Part shown: positions 44,817 through 53,852 of the stretch, in pieces
Layout of the letters: every line of letters starts with the position of its first letter
Position numbering within the stretch: the first letter of the stretch is position 1
Assembly: GCF_902859935.1 (NCBI RefSeq)
Contig: NZ_CADIKI010000013.1
Span: 1-64,000, forward strand
Source: Paraburkholderia fynbosensis
GTDB lineage: Bacteria; Pseudomonadota; Gammaproteobacteria; Burkholderiales; Burkholderiaceae
Length of the DNA: 64,000 bases
Direction: 5' to 3'
Translations under genes and position numbers: made by a program
Notes under the pieces: model-generated
Seen by the model: the letters and a program-made list of their open reading frames with translations, nothing else
Databases searched by the model: none
What the model was told of the DNA's origin: nothing

Positions 44817-46403
44817 ATGCCGGAACTTTCGTATCCGCAGCCAGCCGCCACAGGCGGTAAAGGGCGAAATATCAGCCTGTTCATCTTCCTCGCCGTCATC
44901 GCGGTCGGCGCCGTCTACTGCGCCATGCACTTGCTGGACGACTTGCAGCCGGTGCGCGAAAGCTCGGTTCTTCCGTATCTACTGCTCGGCGTCGCGCTGC
45001 TGATCGCGCTCGGCTTCGAGTTCGTCAACGGCTTCCATGACACCGCCAACGCGGTCGCCACCGTGATCTACACACACTCGCTGACGCCGAATCTCGCGGT
45101 CGTGTGGTCCGGCGCGTGGAATTTCCTCGGCGTGCTGACGTCGAGCGGCGCGGTCGCCTTCGGCATCCTGCAGTTGCTGCCGGTCGAACTGATCCTGCAG
45201 GTGGGCAGCAGCGCCGGCTTCGCGATGGTGTTCGCGCTGCTGATCGCCGCGATCATCTGGAATCTCGGCACCTGGTACTTCGGCCTGCCGTCGTCGAGTT
45301 CGCATACGCTGATCGGCTCGATCATCGGCGTGGGTCTGATGAACCAGTTGATGCACGGCACCAACGGGACGAGCGGCGTCGACTGGACTCAGGCGCTCGG
45401 CGTCGGCAAGTCCTTGCTGTTTTCGCCGCTGGTGGGCTTTCTCGCGGCCGGTTTGCTGCTGCTCATCCTGAAAGCCGTGGTGCGCGTGCCCGCGCTGTAT
45501 GCCGAACCGAAGGGCAAGGAACCGCCGCCGTTCTGGATTCGCTGCCTGCTGATTCTGACCTGCACGGGCGTGTCGTTCGCGCACGGCTCGAACGACGGCC
45601 AGAAGGGCATGGGCCTCATCATGCTGATCCTGATCGGCACGGTGCCGACCGCGTATGCGCTGAACAAAGCGGTCACGCCGGCGCAAACGCAAACCTTCGT
45701 CGCGGTCGCGCAGCAAACCGCGGGGGCGCTCGCCCACTACACGCAGGGCGCCGCGCCTTCCACGGATCCGCGCGCCGATGTCGAGGCGTTCGTGCGCACC
45801 CACCAGTTGACGCCCGCCACATTGCCGGCGTTGCAGCAATTGACCGAACAGATCGGCTCACAGGTCGGCGCGTCGGGTTCGCTGGCCGCCGTGCCGCAAG
45901 GCAGCGTCGATAACGTGCGCAACAACATGTACGTTGCGTCCGAAGCAATCCGTCTGATGCTGAAATCGCAACAGCCGGCCTTCGCGCCGGAGCACGCCAA
46001 AATCATCAGCAACTTCAAGTCGCAAACTGATCACGCCACCAAGTTCATCCCGACATGGGTCAAGGTGGCAGTCGCCATCGCATTGGGGCTGGGCACGATG
46101 GTTGGCTGGAAGCGCATCGTCGTCACGGTCGGCGAGAAGATCGGCAAGCAGCATCTGACCTATGGACAGGGCGCCTCGGCCGAGCTGGTCGCGATGGTGA
46201 CGATCGGCGCCGCCGATATGTACGGCTTGCCGGTCTCCACGACGCACGTGCTGTCCTCGGGCGTGGCGGGCACCATGGCGGCCAATGGTTCAGGCCTGCA
46301 ATGGGCCACCGTGCGCAGCCTGATCCTAGCGTGGGTCCTCACGCTGCCGGTGTCGATCGCGCTGGCTGCAGGCTTGTACTGGGTGTTTCGCGCGGTGTTC
46401 TAG
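44817..46403 (+). CDS. pit: inorganic phosphate transporter, PiT family
   Basis: 528 residues with the duplicated PiT signature: FVNGFHDTANAVATV near residue 70 and FAHGSNDGQKGMG near 260. The C-terminal half carries LPVSTTHVLSSGVAGTMAA. A soluble loop of about 100 residues (TQTFVAVAQQTAGALA, then a Gln/Ala-rich stretch) sits between the halves, as in other Burkholderia PiT proteins. It imports phosphate or metal-phosphate with protons. The ATG at 44817 leaves a cytoplasmic N-terminus of about 20 residues before the first helix; the ribosome binding site is weak. Confidence 0.93.
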   Translation: MPELSYPQPAATGGKGRNISLFIFLAVIAVGAVYCAMHLLDDLQPVRESSVLPYLLLGVALLIALGFEFVNGFHDTANAVATVIYTHSLTPNLAVVWSGAWNFLGVLTSSGAVAFGILQLLPVELILQVGSSAGFAMVFALLIAAIIWNLGTWYFGLPSSSSHTLIGSIIGVGLMNQLMHGTNGTSGVDWTQALGVGKSLLFSPLVGFLAAGLLLLILKAVVRVPALYAEPKGKEPPPFWIRCLLILTCTGVSFAHGSNDGQKGMGLIMLILIGTVPTAYALNKAVTPAQTQTFVAVAQQTAGALAHYTQGAAPSTDPRADVEAFVRTHQLTPATLPALQQLTEQIGSQVGASGSLAAVPQGSVDNVRNNMYVASEAIRLMLKSQQPAFAPEHAKIISNFKSQTDHATKFIPTWVKVAVAIALGLGTMVGWKRIVVTVGEKIGKQHLTYGQGASAELVAMVTIGAADMYGLPVSTTHVLSSGVAGTMAANGSGLQWATVRSLILAWVLTLPVSIALAAGLYWVFRAVF

Positions 46404-46450
46404 ATTCGCCGAGCCAGGCGGCCAGTCTCGCGGCTGGCCGCGCGGCATAA

Positions 46451-46477
46451 AAAAAGCGCGGCCTCGCCGCGCTTTTT
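46451..46477. terminator. bidirectional intrinsic terminator between pit and ppk2
   Basis: AAAAAGCGCGGC at 46451-46462 pairs with GCCGCGCTTTTT at 46466-46477 around a 3-base loop. Both strands give a GC stem followed by T5, so it can stop transcripts of both convergent genes. Confidence 0.93.
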
Positions 46478-46500
46478 GCATTGAGCCGGAGCGTGTCCGC

Positions 46501-47427
46501 TCAGTACACCTCGGGCACAATCATCGACTCGGGCACCGGCTGACGGCTGTACTCGTCGTGATAAACGCGCGCCGGCAGTTCGATGGTCGGATGCTCGATC
46601 TCGTGATACGGCACCTGGCTCAGCAGATGTTGAATGCAGTTCAGCCGCGCGCGCTTCTTGTCGACGGCCTGCACGACCCACCACGGCGCCTCGGGAATAT
46701 GCGAGCGCTGCAGCATCACCTCTTTCGCCTGCGTATAGGCTTCCCAGCGGCGCCGGCTCTCCAGATCCATCGGGCTCAGTTTCCACTGCTTCAACGGATC
46801 GTGAATGCGGTTCTGAAAGCGGATCTCCTGCTCTTCGTCGGTAATCGAAAACCAGTATTTGAGAATCTGCACGCCGCTGCGCACCAGCATCTTTTCGAAT
46901 TCCGGCACCGAGCGGAAGAACTCTTCGTACTCTTCGTCGCTGCAAAAATTCATCACACGCTCGACGCCCGCGCGGTTGTACCAGCTACGGTCGAACAGCA
47001 CCATTTCGCCGCCCGCCGGCAGATGCGACACGTAGCGCTGGAAATACCACTGCGTGCGCTCGCGATTGTTCGGCGCGGGCAGCGCCGCCACGCGGCACAC
47101 GCGCGGATTGAGGCGCTGCGTGATGCGCTTGATCGCGCCACCCTTGCCGGCCGCGTCGCGTCCTTCGAAAATGACGACGAGCCGATGACCGGATTGCACG
47201 ATCCAGTCCTGCAGTTTGACGAGTTCGCCCTGCAGACGGAACAACTCGCGGAAGTACATCTTGCGTGCTTCGCGATGCTCGGGCGTGAAGCCATCCGCAC
47301 CGTCGATGATGCGGTCGTCGACCTCCATCTCGAGTTCCTCGTCGTACGCATCGATGAGATCTTCCTCGAAACGGCGTTGCCGCTCTGCCAGCCATTCGGC
47401 TTCAGGTCTCGGGTCCTGCTCTTTCAT
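46501..47427 (-). CDS. ppk2: polyphosphate kinase 2 family protein
   Basis: 308 residues, a single PPK2 domain. Walker A FEGRDAAGKGG lies at residues 87-97, and the lid/Walker B region is LFDRSWYNRAGVE starting near 145. The C-terminal FSITDEEQEIRFQNRIHDPL and WWVVQAVDKKRARLNCIQHL are characteristic of class I PPK2. The enzymes phosphorylate nucleoside di- or monophosphates with polyphosphate; the exact nucleotide preference cannot be read here. CCAGGAGAG supports the ATG at 47427. Convergent with pit. Confidence 0.95.
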   Translation of the reverse strand: MKEQDPRPEAEWLAERQRRFEEDLIDAYDEELEMEVDDRIIDGADGFTPEHREARKMYFRELFRLQGELVKLQDWIVQSGHRLVVIFEGRDAAGKGGAIKRITQRLNPRVCRVAALPAPNNRERTQWYFQRYVSHLPAGGEMVLFDRSWYNRAGVERVMNFCSDEEYEEFFRSVPEFEKMLVRSGVQILKYWFSITDEEQEIRFQNRIHDPLKQWKLSPMDLESRRRWEAYTQAKEVMLQRSHIPEAPWWVVQAVDKKRARLNCIQHLLSQVPYHEIEHPTIELPARVYHDEYSRQPVPESMIVPEVY

Positions 47428-47636
47428 TGCGGCTCTCCTGGCAACAGAAATGGTTAGGCGCGCGGCGGCCAACGCAACGCAGACGCGTTCGATTATCGAA
47501 GCGCCAGGTGTCAGGCATGTTACCGCTGCGGCCATCCGGACGGCTGCGCGGCGGCGGGCGCGTTCGCTGCACGCGTGCGATCGGCACGCGTCGCGGATAG
47601 TGACGATGATAGCGAGTTTCGCGCGCGCACCCGGCG

Positions 47637-48035
47637 CTAACGCAAGGGCCGCGCGAAGCTCAGTTCGTGACCGTCCGGATCGGTGATATGGAAATAGCGC
47701 TCGCCCCACGGCGCGTCGGATGGTTCGAGCGACGGCCTCAGGCTGGCGGCCAGTGCCTTGCGGTACAGCGCGTCGACGTCGGAGACGTAGAAGATCACGC
47801 GCCCCCACCAATTGACCGGCGCGCGCGTATCGACGATCAGGTTCAGGTACGCGCCGCCGAATGCGAAAGATGTAAAAGCCTCCTGCGGTCCGCCGTATTT
47901 CATCGGGAAACCGAGCGCGTCATAGAACGCGACGGCGCGCGGCATATCGCGGGTAGCCAGCGTGATGGCGCTGAGCGACTCGATGCGCGGCTCTGTCTGC
48001 GCGTCGAAAGAGGATGAGGGGATGGATGCGTGCAT
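47637..48035 (-). CDS. VOC-family (glyoxalase/bleomycin-resistance-like) protein
   Basis: 132 residues with the vicinal oxygen chelate fold: ITLATRDMPRAVAFYDALGF at the start and RYFHITDPDGHELSFARPLR at the end, with a central WGRVIFYVSDVDALYRKAL. Single VOC modules include glyoxalases, dioxygenases and antibiotic-binding proteins; no specific activity is indicated. GGAGAC precedes the ATG at 48035. Divergent from the HtrA-like gene. Confidence 0.87.
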   Translation of the reverse strand: MHASIPSSSFDAQTEPRIESLSAITLATRDMPRAVAFYDALGFPMKYGGPQEAFTSFAFGGAYLNLIVDTRAPVNWWGRVIFYVSDVDALYRKALAASLRPSLEPSDAPWGERYFHITDPDGHELSFARPLR

Positions 48036-48211
48036 ACGTGTCTCCTTCTCGGCGTAGTCGGAACGCGGGCGGCGGCTCATGACGCGGCGCTCACCCAACC
48101 CACGCATGAGGAAAGTGTCTCACAGCGGACCCGAGCGCCCCACCCCGCGTGCGTCCTTGAAAACCCGGACCGCGCCCCGCATCTGCCATTCCGTTTATCC
48201 GGAGCATCGCC

Positions 48212-49255
48212 ATGGGAAGCCGCCCACGCTTCATCGATGACCTGTCGCGCGCCGCATCCGACGCCCCCGGGCCCCACTCGCTCAACCCCTTATCCGACGA
48301 CGCCCTGCTCGACGCCTACTCCCGCACCGTGATCGGTGCGCTGGAACGCGTCCAGCAGGCGGTCGCCTTTATCTCCGTCGAACGCCGGCTGCCCGGCGAG
48401 CCGTCCGGGCGCAGCCGAGGCGCGCGCGGCGGCACCGGCTCGGGTTTTCTGTTCACGCCCGACGGCTATCTGCTCACCAACAGCCACGTCGTCCACGGCG
48501 CCACGCATATTCAGGTGACGCTCGCCGACGGCGCGAAGTTCGACGCCGATCTGGTCGGCGATGACCCCGGCAGCGATCTGGCCGTATTGCGGATCGGCTC
48601 GCCGGAGCCGCTGCCGCACGTCGAACTCGGCGAATCGTCGAAGCTGCGCGTCGGGCAGATTGCGATCGCCGTCGGCAATCCACTCGGCCTCGCGCAAACG
48701 GTGACCACGGGCGTGGTGTCGGCGCTCGGCCGCTCGCTGCGCTCGAACTCCGGCCGCATGATCTACGACGTGATCCAGACCGACGCCGCGCTCAATCCCG
48801 GCAACTCGGGTGGCCCGCTGATCAATTCGGCGGGCCAGGTGATCGGCGTGAACACCGCGATCATTCCGGGCGCGCAGGCAATCTGCTTCGCGACCGCGAT
48901 CGATACGGCCAAGTGGGTCATCATGCAGATCTTCGCGCACGGCCGCGTGCGACGCGCGTATATCGGCGTGGCGGGCACCACGACGCCGTTATCGCGGCGT
49001 GTGCAGCGGTATTTCGGCTTGAGTTCGGAGAGCGGCGTGCACGTGATGGAGATCGTCAAAGGCAGCCCGGCCGCGCTCGGCGGTCTGCGCACCGACGATA
49101 CGATCGTCGCGATCGACGGGCTAAGCGTGCAGGATGTCGATGGCCTGCAACGCACGCTCGACGCGTCGCGGATCGACAAGCCGGTCGGCGTGACCGCGCT
49201 GCGCGGCGCGCAGCGGCTCGAACTGACGGTGACGCCGGTCGAGCAGGCGAGCTGA
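48212..49255 (+). CDS. HtrA/DegP-like serine protease with PDZ domain, no visible signal peptide
   Basis: 347 residues. The trypsin-like protease triad is clear: His92 in LTNSHVVHG, Asp122 in GSDLAVLRIG and Ser199 in PGNSGGPLINS. A PDZ domain follows at about 250-345 (SGVHVMEIVKGSPAALGGLR, DTIVAIDGLSV). Unlike usual HtrA proteins the N-terminus (MGSRPRFIDDLSRAASDAPG) is polar, with no signal peptide or membrane anchor, so the protein may act in the cytoplasm, or the true start may differ. Followed by a terminator. Confidence 0.9.
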   Translation: MGSRPRFIDDLSRAASDAPGPHSLNPLSDDALLDAYSRTVIGALERVQQAVAFISVERRLPGEPSGRSRGARGGTGSGFLFTPDGYLLTNSHVVHGATHIQVTLADGAKFDADLVGDDPGSDLAVLRIGSPEPLPHVELGESSKLRVGQIAIAVGNPLGLAQTVTTGVVSALGRSLRSNSGRMIYDVIQTDAALNPGNSGGPLINSAGQVIGVNTAIIPGAQAICFATAIDTAKWVIMQIFAHGRVRRAYIGVAGTTTPLSRRVQRYFGLSSESGVHVMEIVKGSPAALGGLRTDDTIVAIDGLSVQDVDGLQRTLDASRIDKPVGVTALRGAQRLELTVTPVEQAS

Positions 49256-49260
49256 GGAAG

Positions 49261-49284
49261 AGCGGCCGGCGGCAGGCCGCTTTT
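49261..49284 (+). terminator. terminator after HtrA-like gene
   Basis: AGCGGCC at 49261-49267 pairs with GGCCGCT at 49275-49281, followed by TTTG. It starts six bases after the stop codon. Confidence 0.7.
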
Positions 49285-49412
49285 GTTGCGCTGGGGTAGG
49301 ACGTACGGGTCGGCGCCAGAACATGGAGAGCCAATAGCCGGCCTGCATGAAGCTCTACCCGGCACTCGCCAAGACCGCCGCCAACACGCGGCGGTCCCCA
49401 ATCCAGCACCGC

Positions 49413-51173
49413 TTACTGAATCACTCGCGTGACCCCACGGCCACGCGGATCGGCAGCCGCTTCCGGCGTATCCCCATTGACCTTGATCGCCTGGATGTCG
49501 CCGCTGAAATTCTGCCCCTTCAGCGTGTAGCCCTTCGCTTCGATTTGCTGCGCGAGTTCACCGTCGATCGGCTTGTACGGCTCCCAGAAAATCGTGTTCG
49601 GCGGCAACAGCTGATGATGAAAGCGCATCGCGCCGACGGCTGCCGGCAATGGCATGTTGTAGTCGTACACGTTGTTGATCACCTGGAAGATCGACGTGAA
49701 GATGCGCGAGCCGCCCGGCGTGCCGATCACGAGCGCGACCTTGCCGTCCTTCGCCAGAATCGTCGGGCTCATCGAAGAGAGCGGGCGCTTTTTCGGTTCG
49801 ATCGAATTCGCGTCGCTGCCGACCACGCCGAACATGTTCGCGACGCCCGGCTTCGCGGAGAAGTCGTCCATCTCGTCGTTCAGCACAATGCCCGTGCGGT
49901 CTGCCACCACGCCCGAGCCGAAATAGCCGTTGATCGTGTACGTGTTCGACACCGCGTTGCCCCACTTGTCGATCACCGAGAAGTGCGTGGTCTCGGCTTT
50001 CTCCGGCATGCTGGTGCCGAGACCCACATGCACGCTCTTCGTGTCCGACGGCGAGCTCGGATTGACTTCGGCGGCGCGCTTCGCGATATACGCGTCGCTC
50101 GTCAATTGCGCGACCGGCACCTTGTAGAAGTCGGGGTCGCCGAGATATTGAGCACGGTCGGCGAACACGCGCTTCTCGATCTCGGCGATCAGGTGCACGT
50201 ATTGCGGCGAATTGAGCGGCACGTCCTTGAAGTCGGGCGCGAGATCGGCTTTCATCTTCAGCAGTTGCACGAGGCCGATGCCACCCGAACTCGGCGGCGG
50301 CGCAGTGTACACGCGATAGCCGTTCCAGTCGGCCTGGATCGGTTCACGCCACACGGCTTTGTATTGCTGCAGATCGGCCTTCGTGATGAGGCCATGACCG
50401 CGCATCGACGCGGCGATCAGATCGGCCGTCTTGCCCGAGTAGAAATCCTTCGCACCCTGATCCGAAATGCGCTGCAGCACCGCGGCGAGATCCGGCTGCT
50501 TGAAGTTGACGCCCTGCTTCAGATTGGCGAAGTACGTGTCGAAGTTGGTCTTGCCCGCGAACTCTTTCGCCGCCGCGTCGCGACGTTCCTGCAATTGCTC
50601 GCTGACTTCGAAGCCGTCGCGCGCGTAATGAATCGCTGGCGCCAGCACCTGCTTCCACTTGAGCTTGCCGAAGCGGCGCTGCGCCTGCCACATGCCGTCA
50701 ACGGTGCCCGGCACGCCCACCGCGCGATACCCGAACAGGCTCATGCCCTTGATGACCTCGCCCTTGTCGTCGAGATACATGTTCCTGGTCGCGGCGAGCG
50801 GAGCGCGCTCGCGATAGTCGAGGAAGTACGGTTTGCCGTCGACATAGAGCGTCATGAAACCGCCGCCGCCGATGTTGCCCGCTTCCGGATACGTCACGGC
50901 AAGCGTGAAGGCAATCGCGACGGCTGCGTCGACAGCATTGCCGCCTTGCTTGAAGATCTGCTCGGCGGCGTCGGCGCTGTACTTGTCGGCCACTGCGATC
51001 GCGGAGGCGGTGAGGATAGCGGGCTGCGCTTTCTCGGGCGCCTTCGCAATGGCCGGCGTGACCTCGAGGAAAGCGGTCGATATGCAAACGAGTGCGACCA
51101 GCGCGAATCCGCTGGCTGAAGCTGTGGCGTTGCGGAACAAGCTCAATGAATATCCCCAGGACGATTGTTTCAT
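49413..51173 (-). CDS. ggt: gamma-glutamyltransferase
   Basis: 586 residues, full length for the Ntn-hydrolase family. The N-terminus has a signal region (residues about 22-45, VTPAIA before KAPEKAQ), so the enzyme is periplasmic. The proprotein is expected to cleave itself before Thr396 in ETTHFSVIDKWGNAVSNTY; the substrate-site segment is AGNIGGGGFM and the C-terminal MSPTILAKDGKVALVIGTPG is diagnostic. It hydrolyses or transfers gamma-glutamyl groups from glutathione. The start is taken at MKQSSWGY (51173). Confidence 0.95.
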   Translation of the reverse strand: MKQSSWGYSLSLFRNATASASGFALVALVCISTAFLEVTPAIAKAPEKAQPAILTASAIAVADKYSADAAEQIFKQGGNAVDAAVAIAFTLAVTYPEAGNIGGGGFMTLYVDGKPYFLDYRERAPLAATRNMYLDDKGEVIKGMSLFGYRAVGVPGTVDGMWQAQRRFGKLKWKQVLAPAIHYARDGFEVSEQLQERRDAAAKEFAGKTNFDTYFANLKQGVNFKQPDLAAVLQRISDQGAKDFYSGKTADLIAASMRGHGLITKADLQQYKAVWREPIQADWNGYRVYTAPPPSSGGIGLVQLLKMKADLAPDFKDVPLNSPQYVHLIAEIEKRVFADRAQYLGDPDFYKVPVAQLTSDAYIAKRAAEVNPSSPSDTKSVHVGLGTSMPEKAETTHFSVIDKWGNAVSNTYTINGYFGSGVVADRTGIVLNDEMDDFSAKPGVANMFGVVGSDANSIEPKKRPLSSMSPTILAKDGKVALVIGTPGGSRIFTSIFQVINNVYDYNMPLPAAVGAMRFHHQLLPPNTIFWEPYKPIDGELAQQIEAKGYTLKGQNFSGDIQAIKVNGDTPEAAADPRGRGVTRVIQ

Positions 51174-51429
51174 CTGACAACGAGTCAAGCTGCCTTGGGC
51201 TTATAACATGCGAAGTGACGCTTTGCGAAGTCGCGACAATTCGTAGGGCGCATGTAGCGCTACACAAAAACGGGGATCGCGCGAGCGCGTCGGAAGGCGG
51301 TGACGGCGGCGTGATTGCGGGAGAGAAAAGTGGCACACGCATCGATCAGCAGCAGCAACGAAACGCTGAGGCGTCAATGCGACCGCAAACACAACGCCAT
51401 CGCCAATGACCACCTCACCCGTTCATCCT

Positions 51430-52839
51430 TCACGCCCGCCCGCGGCTACCCCGCGCGATTTCATCGCCGGCGTCTCGCGGCAAACGCGCGGTGACCGGAA
51501 TCGACATGACCGAGAACAGGCCGACCACGAGAAACGCCGGCCAGAAGTCCGAGAACACGATGCTCGAATGACCCTGCACGTTGTGAGAAATCTGCAGCAC
51601 GATACCCGCGATCGTCACGCCGAGTCCCAACGAAATCTGCTGGATCACGCTCGCCACACTCGTCGCCCGGCCGACGTCGCTGCTCGGAATATCCGCATAC
51701 GCCAAGGTGTTCAGCGACGTGAACTGCAACGACGGAAAGAAACCGCCGAACAGCACGACACACCAGATCAGCCAGTGCGGCGTGCCGGGAAAGAACAATC
51801 CGTACACGGCGATGGCCGCGCCCGCGCAAGCCGCGTTGAACATCAGCACGGCGCGAAAGCCGAATCGTCCGAGAATGCGCGAGGCCGCCGCCTTCATGAA
51901 GATCGATCCGAACGCGGATGCGCACGTGATCGACCCCGCTCTGAACGCGGTCATGCCCAGACCTTCCTGCAACGCGAGCGGCAATAGAAACGGCACCGCC
52001 CCGAGCCCGATGCGAAACAGCGAACCGCCCACCACGCTCGCATGAAAACTCGGAATGCGCAGCAGCCGCAGATCGAGCACCGGCAGTTCGACGCGCCTCG
52101 CGTACAGCGCGTACAGCAACAGCAGCACCACACCGGCCACGCACATGCCGATCGACGCGCCCGTCGGCACCAGTTCGCCGCCCACCAGCGAGAGCCCGAG
52201 CATGAACAGCGACGCGCCGCTCGCGGACAGTAGGAAACCGGTCCAGTCGAGCCGGCCCGGATGCGCTTCGCGCACGTTGGCGATGTGCTTGTTCGCGAGC
52301 CAGATGCCCAGCAGACCGATTGGAATATTGATGACGAAGATCAGACGCCAGTGCAGATACGTCGTGATGAAGCCGCCCAGCGGCGGTCCGACCACCGGCC
52401 CGAGCAAGGCCGGCACCGTCAGATAGTTGACCGCGCGAATGAACTCGGACTTCGGCACCGAACGGAAAATGATGATGCGGCCCACCGGCACCATCATCGC
52501 GCCGCCGATACCCTGCACGAAGCGCGCGACCACGAAGGTGCCGAGCGACGTGGAGGCCGCGCACATCAGCGAGCCGGCCATGAAGACGCCGATTGCCGTG
52601 CGAAACACCGTGCGCGAACCGAAGCGGTCGGCCACCCATCCACAGATCGGGATGAACACGCCGAGGCCGATCACATAGGCAGTGACCGCGAGCTTGAGGG
52701 TGATGGGATCCTGGCCGAGGTCGCGCGCCAGAACCGGCAGCGAGGTCACGATGACCGTGCCGTCCACGTTTTCCATGAACATCGCGCACGCGACGATCAG
52801 CGGTACGATGAAGGCGCCTAAAGCGAGAGGCATGGGCAT
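51430..52839 (-). CDS. MFS drug-efflux transporter, DHA2 (EmrB/QacA) type
   Basis: 469 residues with about 14 hydrophobic helices. Helix 1 carries the MENVDGTVIVTSLP motif typical of DHA2 pumps, and motif A is GWVADRFGSRTVFR at residues 67-80. Helix 5 has the motif C-like sequence LLGPVVGPPLGGFI. It is likely a proton-driven efflux pump for hydrophobic compounds; substrate unknown. No adjacent membrane-fusion or regulator gene was found, so it is not a tripartite set. Confidence 0.9.
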   Translation of the reverse strand: MPMPLALGAFIVPLIVACAMFMENVDGTVIVTSLPVLARDLGQDPITLKLAVTAYVIGLGVFIPICGWVADRFGSRTVFRTAIGVFMAGSLMCAASTSLGTFVVARFVQGIGGAMMVPVGRIIIFRSVPKSEFIRAVNYLTVPALLGPVVGPPLGGFITTYLHWRLIFVINIPIGLLGIWLANKHIANVREAHPGRLDWTGFLLSASGASLFMLGLSLVGGELVPTGASIGMCVAGVVLLLLYALYARRVELPVLDLRLLRIPSFHASVVGGSLFRIGLGAVPFLLPLALQEGLGMTAFRAGSITCASAFGSIFMKAAASRILGRFGFRAVLMFNAACAGAAIAVYGLFFPGTPHWLIWCVVLFGGFFPSLQFTSLNTLAYADIPSSDVGRATSVASVIQQISLGLGVTIAGIVLQISHNVQGHSSIVFSDFWPAFLVVGLFSVMSIPVTARLPRDAGDEIARGSRGRA

Positions 52840-53060
52840 GACGACGGGCTGCTAGGCCGTCGAGGTAAAGCGTCGATTATGGCATTGCAGCGGCGACACG
52901 GGGCGGTGCGCGAAGGCTTTCGTGCAGTTGCGCAGGCGTGCGTGCGTAGCTTCGTCGCGCGTCCTGCGACGGCCGCGCACAACGCAGCGTGGGTGAAGCG
53001 GCGTGCAGCCGGTTCACCTTCCAATGCAGCAGGATGCAGCGGGATACGTGCGCAAGCCGC

Positions 53061-53825
53061 TTAGCGTGACGCGCTGACGAGCGGTTGCAGCTGCGGCAGG
53101 ATCTCAGTGCTCGCGCGGGCAACGTCGTTCGGGAAGTCGATTTCGATCCACGGCGCGCCGGTCACGTCGGCGGTATCGAACACCTGGCTGCGCTCCAGCA
53201 ACAGGTCGCGCACGGCTTCCTCGTGCGGCATGTTGGCCCGGCCGCTGTCGATATAGCCCGCAACGATCTCGGCGAAACGTTGCGCGGTTTCCTGGCGGAA
53301 ACGGAAGAAGCCGGCCGATTCGCCGATCGTGTCGTACTCGAGATTGACCGCGAGCTGCTTGCGCAATTCGACCGGCACACCGTCCTTCAGACACAGCTTG
53401 ACCGGCTCGTCACCGGCTTCGAAATCACGGTCGATCAGCAGGCGGTTGACCGTCTCGCCCGCCACCAGCGCGCTCAGAATGCGCTCGTCGTAGAGCACGT
53501 CGGCGTCCATCAGCAGCACGTCGCCACCGCGCGTGAGCGCGTCGGCCACCGTATGCACCGTCAGCACGCTGCCCAGATCGAAGCGCGGGTTCAGCACGGT
53601 TTCCACCTTGCGCGGCCAGTTGATGCGCTCAAGCTCCGCCTGCACCGATTCCGGCTGAAAGCCGAGCGCCAGCACGACGTCCGTCACGCCAGCGGTTTCG
53701 AGCATTTGCAGATGCCGTTCGAGCAGGCTCATGCCGTCGAACTGCAACAGACATTTCGGAAACTGAGCTTGCGGCGGTTGCTGAAGACGCAGGCCGAGGC
53801 CCGCCGCGAGGATGATGGCACGCAT
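53061..53825 (-). CDS. nucleotidyltransferase (phosphocholine cytidylyltransferase-like)
   Basis: 254 residues. The nucleotidyltransferase start MRAIILAAGLGLRL, the PK at about 23-24, and the catalytic LLMDADVLYDERI with a downstream GDEPVKLCLKDG place it in the LicC/IPCT-like group that makes CDP-choline, CDP-inositol and similar activated alcohols. It probably activates a phosphorylated small alcohol with CTP. Last gene of the four-gene lipid cassette, 27 bases after the flippase-like gene. Confidence 0.88.
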   Translation of the reverse strand: MRAIILAAGLGLRLQQPPQAQFPKCLLQFDGMSLLERHLQMLETAGVTDVVLALGFQPESVQAELERINWPRKVETVLNPRFDLGSVLTVHTVADALTRGGDVLLMDADVLYDERILSALVAGETVNRLLIDRDFEAGDEPVKLCLKDGVPVELRKQLAVNLEYDTIGESAGFFRFRQETAQRFAEIVAGYIDSGRANMPHEEAVRDLLLERSQVFDTADVTGAPWIEIDFPNDVARASTEILPQLQPLVSASR

Positions 53826-53852
53826 GCGCGGTCCTTTGAAAAAATACGGAGA

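Noticed and set aside
49347..51119. 590-codon open frame opposite gamma-glutamyltransferase
   Set aside because: Antisense shadow; its product is Arg/His-rich without motifs, while the minus strand shows a full-length enzyme with the catalytic Thr.
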